Source: Deltaproteobacteria bacterium
Lineage (GTDB): Bacteria; Desulfobacterota; DSM-4660; Desulfatiglandales; Desulfatiglandaceae
Direction of reading: 5' to 3'
DNA length: 9,187 nt
Assembly (NCBI GenBank): GCA_018644785.1
Contig: JABGPV010000210.1
Span: forward strand, 1-9,187
The notes under the pieces were generated by a model, which worked only from the letters and a program-made list of their open reading frames with translations, had not been told where the DNA came from and searched no databases. Position 1 is the first letter of the stretch, and every line of letters starts with the position of its first letter. Of this stretch, positions 6,968 through 9,187 are shown piece by piece. The position numbers and the translations under genes were made by a program.

Positions 6968-6997
6968 AATAGAAACGAAACATATCAAACATGTCAA
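6968..6997 (-). promoter_or_regulatory. Possible sigma-70-type promoter for the small gene and perhaps cls
   Basis: On the minus strand a perfect TTGACA (6997-6992) is followed after 18 bases by TCTATT (6973-6968; four of six match TATAAT). A second candidate just downstream is TTGGAA (6969-6964), 18 bases, CATAAT (6945-6940). Both sit in the 145-base gap after the hydratase stop and point at the small NTF2-fold gene. Predicted from consensus only. Confidence 0.35.
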
Positions 6998-7007
6998 GAC
7001 CAACTTA

Positions 7008-7502
7008 CTACCAAGTGTATTTTTTGTTAGACAGTTTGTTGGTCGGGTCGTCTTCGTTTATCATCTGTTTTAGAAGCGCCCGTTCTTGAGCCAGCGGTAT
7101 ACGTCCTGTCAAATGGGTATAACATACCTGTTCGTCATCCTGGTTTGTAAAAAAAGCCTCAGCCTCAGCGCGACCGCTTTCCTCTATTTTGGTTATCGTA
7201 ATGGCGCAATGTATGGTATCGCCGAAATAAACCGGTTTCATGTATTTGAAGCTCATGCCAGTAGCGAGCCAGCCTACTTGTCCACCAAACTCGCAAATCA
7301 TCGAACCGACGAGAAGTCCATGGCAAATAAGACCTTTAAAGCCCTTCAAATCGGCCCACCGTAAATCGTAATGAACAGGATTATAGTCTCTTGTCATATC
7401 TCCAAAAGATAGGGTCTCTTCTTTTGTGAATTCACGCGTATAAGTGAATGAGTCGCCCTCTTTAAGTCCTTGGATGGCTCTTATCCGAATCGGATTTGGC
7501 AT
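7008..7502 (-). CDS. MaoC-type (R)-specific enoyl-CoA hydratase
   Basis: A 164-residue single hot-dog-fold protein. Enzymes of this family (PhaJ-like) hydrate trans-2-enoyl-CoA to (R)-3-hydroxyacyl-CoA. The hydratase motif is clear: D39-Y-N-P-V-H44 inside FGDMTRDYNPVHYD, with Asp39 and His44 matching the catalytic pair of Aeromonas PhaJ, then FKGLICHGLLVGSM, which continues the family pattern, and FKYMKPVYFGDTI. An AGGA lies 9 bases before the ATG at 7502. The gene follows the acyl-CoA dehydrogenase stop by 48 bases, so the pair would carry out dehydrogenation then hydration of an acyl-CoA. The C-terminal tail after TGRIPL is a charged, Lys/Asn-rich extension of some 30 residues, longer than in minimal PhaJ. 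The actual acyl chain is unknown; a 3-hydroxyacyl-CoA supply for polyhydroxyalkanoate is possible but no phaC is present here. Confidence 0.9.
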   Translation of the reverse strand: MPNPIRIRAIQGLKEGDSFTYTREFTKEETLSFGDMTRDYNPVHYDLRWADLKGFKGLICHGLLVGSMICEFGGQVGWLATGMSFKYMKPVYFGDTIHCAITITKIEESGRAEAEAFFTNQDDEQVCYTHLTGRIPLAQERALLKQMINEDDPTNKLSNKKYTW

Positions 7503-7550
7503 TTTATCTTTTCCTGCGATTAATCCCAGTGTTCAGGAAATTGCAGCGAT

Positions 7551-8699
7551 CTAGAGTTTCCCGATCGCATTTCTGCCGATGATCATCTTTTCCACCTCTT
7601 TGGCCCCTTCGTAAATTTCAAGGACCTTGGCGGCCCGATAGAAGCGTTCGATGTCCTGGTCGTTGAAGTAGCCATAGCCGCCGTGAAGCTGCAGGGCCTC
7701 ATCCACCACTTCCACGGCGGTTCTGGCCGCGTACATTTTGGCCATGGCAGTGATATTCGTATCGCCTTTTCCCTGGTCCAGAAGGGTGCAGGCTTTGTGG
7801 GACAGGGTCCTGGCCAGCTCTATCTTGGTGGCCATATCGGCGATTTTGAACTGGGTGGATTGAAACGAACCTATTTTCCGCCCGAATTGTTCACGACTTC
7901 GAATGTGGGTGATGGCCTGATCCAGGGCGCCCTGGGACAGGCCTACCCCGTGGGCCGCCACATATGCGCGGGAACGGTCAAAAAAAGCCATGAGCTGGAC
8001 AAACCCGTTACCCTGTTTTCCCACCAGGTTTTCCTTCGGTACCCGGACATCAGAAAGGAAGATATTGGCCGTGTTGGATGCACGAAGGCCCATTTTTCCG
8101 TGTAATGGATCTGATTCATACCCGGGCCGGTCCGTTTCAACAACGATGATGCTGTGCCGCCCGGATCTCCGTTTTTCGTCAGGATCCGTCAGGCAGAAGA
8201 CCAGGATGAAATCCCCGGCGGAGCCGTTTCCAATCATGACCTTGCTCCCGTTAATCCGGTATTCATCCCCGTCAAGGATGGCAGTGGTGGTGGCAGAGAG
8301 GGTATCGCTGCCCGCATCCGGTTCCGTGATGGCAAATCCCATGATGGATTTTCCTTCCGCTATGGGGGGCAGGAATTTCTGTTTCTGGTCTTCAGTGCCG
8401 AAAAGCAGGAACTCCTCGGCACCGAATGACACGGAACACAACTGTTGGCCCAAACCGGGATCCACCCGCCAGAATTCTTCCAATATAATGGCATGTTCCA
8501 GAAAACCGAGCCCGGCACCGCCGTAGGCTTCATCAATGAATGTGCCCAGAAATCCCAGTTCGCCCGCTTTTTTGATGAGTTCAGGGGGGAATTTTTCATG
8601 CTGATCACAATCCCCTGCAATATCTTCAAATTCTCCCAGCGCAAACTCCCTGGCTGCCTGCCGAATATCTTTTTGTTCTGATGATAGTTCAAAATCCAT
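7551..8699 (-). CDS. Acyl-CoA dehydrogenase
   Basis: A 382-residue FAD enzyme of standard length that oxidises an acyl-CoA to the trans-2-enoyl-CoA and passes electrons to electron transfer flavoprotein. Order of domains: N-terminal helical domain (about 1-115, starting MDFELSSEQKDIRQAAREFA), middle beta domain with the FAITEPDAGSD signature (about 120-230), and C-terminal helical domain with RSREQFGRKIGSFQ and LQLHGGYGY. The catalytic base is expected at Glu364 in EIYEGAKEVEK; the usual form is YEGT, so an alanine replaces the common threonine. A GGAG lies 6 bases before the ATG at 8699. The gene is 30 bases downstream of the VTT membrane protein and 48 bases upstream of the MaoC hydratase, which fits an operon for fatty acid or related acyl-CoA breakdown. 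Substrate chain length or ring type cannot be told from sequence. Confidence 0.95.
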   Translation of the reverse strand: MDFELSSEQKDIRQAAREFALGEFEDIAGDCDQHEKFPPELIKKAGELGFLGTFIDEAYGGAGLGFLEHAIILEEFWRVDPGLGQQLCSVSFGAEEFLLFGTEDQKQKFLPPIAEGKSIMGFAITEPDAGSDTLSATTTAILDGDEYRINGSKVMIGNGSAGDFILVFCLTDPDEKRRSGRHSIIVVETDRPGYESDPLHGKMGLRASNTANIFLSDVRVPKENLVGKQGNGFVQLMAFFDRSRAYVAAHGVGLSQGALDQAITHIRSREQFGRKIGSFQSTQFKIADMATKIELARTLSHKACTLLDQGKGDTNITAMAKMYAARTAVEVVDEALQLHGGYGYFNDQDIERFYRAAKVLEIYEGAKEVEKMIIGRNAIGKL

Positions 8700-8705
8700 A
8701 TTTTT

Positions 8706-8709
8706 CTCC
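8706..8709 (-). promoter_or_regulatory. Ribosome binding site of the acyl-CoA dehydrogenase
   Basis: GGAG on the minus strand, 6 bases before the ATG at 8699-8697, in the 30-base gap after the membrane protein stop. It supports this start. Confidence 0.65.
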
Positions 8710-8729
8710 AGAACGTATTTGCTTTGGTA

Positions 8730-9187
8730 TTAGATCGAGGTGCCTTCGCTTTTGAATTTCTTGATGATTTTTGGGATGAAGAATGAAAAGATGAACAGAC
8801 CCACAGAGAAAAAGACCTTGAAAGAAACCAGTTCTCCCCAGTTTCCGGAAACCCAGACCTCTTTGAGCGTTCCGATGAAGAAGGTAAAGATGAAGGTTCC
8901 TACAATAATTCCCAGTCCGGTTCCCATAAAATAGTCCCGGAATTTTACCCGGGTGAGCCCCATCCCGAAGTTCATGGGAGTAAACGGAAAATAGACAAGC
9001 CTCAGGTACAGGACCGTTGCGAAGCCATTTCGCTCAATGGTATCATCATATTTTTGAAGGCGATTCCCGATCAGTGATGCTGCAAATTCTCGGCCCAGGG
9101 TTCGGCCGATAAAAAAGGCAGCGCTCGCCCCCAGCATCGCCCCGATCCACACGTAGACAAAGCCGTAATAGGGTCCGAAAATCGCCG
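8730..9187 (-). CDS. VTT-domain (TVP38/TMEM64, DedA-like) membrane protein, 5'-truncated
   Basis: The frame is open to the right edge (about 151 residues seen), so the N-terminal part with the first membrane helices is missing. The GTG at 9152 is not the start, since conserved-looking sequence (FGPYYGFVY) continues before it. Visible features are the GAMLGASAAFFIGRTLGRE segment typical of the VTT (SNARE-associated Golgi protein) domain, a short cytosolic stretch, then LYLRLVYFPFTPMNFGMGLTRVKF with the re-entrant-loop arginine and prolines and a GTGLGIIVGTF helix. The end is one more hydrophobic helix and a basic tail (KIIKKFKSEG). Family members are inner-membrane proteins; DedA relatives take part in lipid carrier transport and membrane homeostasis, but the role of TVP38-type bacterial proteins is mostly undefined. 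It lies 30 bases ahead of the acyl-CoA dehydrogenase gene, probably the same transcript. Confidence 0.88.
   Translation of the reverse strand, partial: AIFGPYYGFVYVWIGAMLGASAAFFIGRTLGREFAASLIGNRLQKYDDTIERNGFATVLYLRLVYFPFTPMNFGMGLTRVKFRDYFMGTGLGIIVGTFIFTFFIGTLKEVWVSGNWGELVSFKVFFSVGLFIFSFFIPKIIKKFKSEGTSI

Overview
The window looks like bacterial chromosome from a Gram-negative, diderm organism with an aerobic or anaerobic acyl-CoA degradation lifestyle. The best guess is a Desulfobacterota (deltaproteobacterial) genome or metagenome contig. That guess rests on a lipid A cluster with a Gfo/Idh/MocA oxidoreductase beside lpxB, a sigma-54-type response regulator, an acyl-CoA dehydrogenase/MaoC pair, and a heptanucleotide repeat style I associate with such genomes. 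It is inference, since no rRNA or marker gene is present. Gene density is high and no intergenic gap exceeds about 145 bases. I see no mobile element, CRISPR array, tRNA or rRNA.

Plus-strand block (1-3319): the 3' part of a Gfo/Idh/MocA-family sugar oxidoreductase (possibly GnnA-like), then lpxB (lipid-A-disaccharide synthase), then an NtrC/NtrX-type sigma-54-dependent response regulator. The three genes are almost contiguous and look like the end of a lipid A operon with a regulator attached. lpxB is odd in two ways: no ordinary start codon includes its first conserved strand, and it carries four tandem copies of a 7-base unit inside the coding sequence.

Minus-strand block (3328 to the right edge, transcribed right to left): a VTT/TVP38-type membrane protein (cut by the window edge), an acyl-CoA dehydrogenase, a MaoC-type enoyl-CoA hydratase, a 145-base gap with promoter-like elements and a palindrome, a small CaMKII-association-domain/SnoaL-like protein, a class A-type cardiolipin synthase with two HKD motifs, and a secreted right-handed parallel beta-helix protein. 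The dehydrogenase and hydratase would perform two consecutive beta-oxidation steps. Cardiolipin synthase and the beta-helix protein are separated by 19 bases and are probably co-transcribed.

The two blocks converge, with only 8 bases between the response regulator and beta-helix stop codons and no visible terminator between them. Overall this is mostly ordinary core-genome content (envelope lipid synthesis, fatty acid oxidation). I did not find convincing evidence of a new multi-gene system. The items most worth checking are the lpxB heptamer repeat and start, the GnnA-like gene, and the cardiolipin synthase/beta-helix pair.
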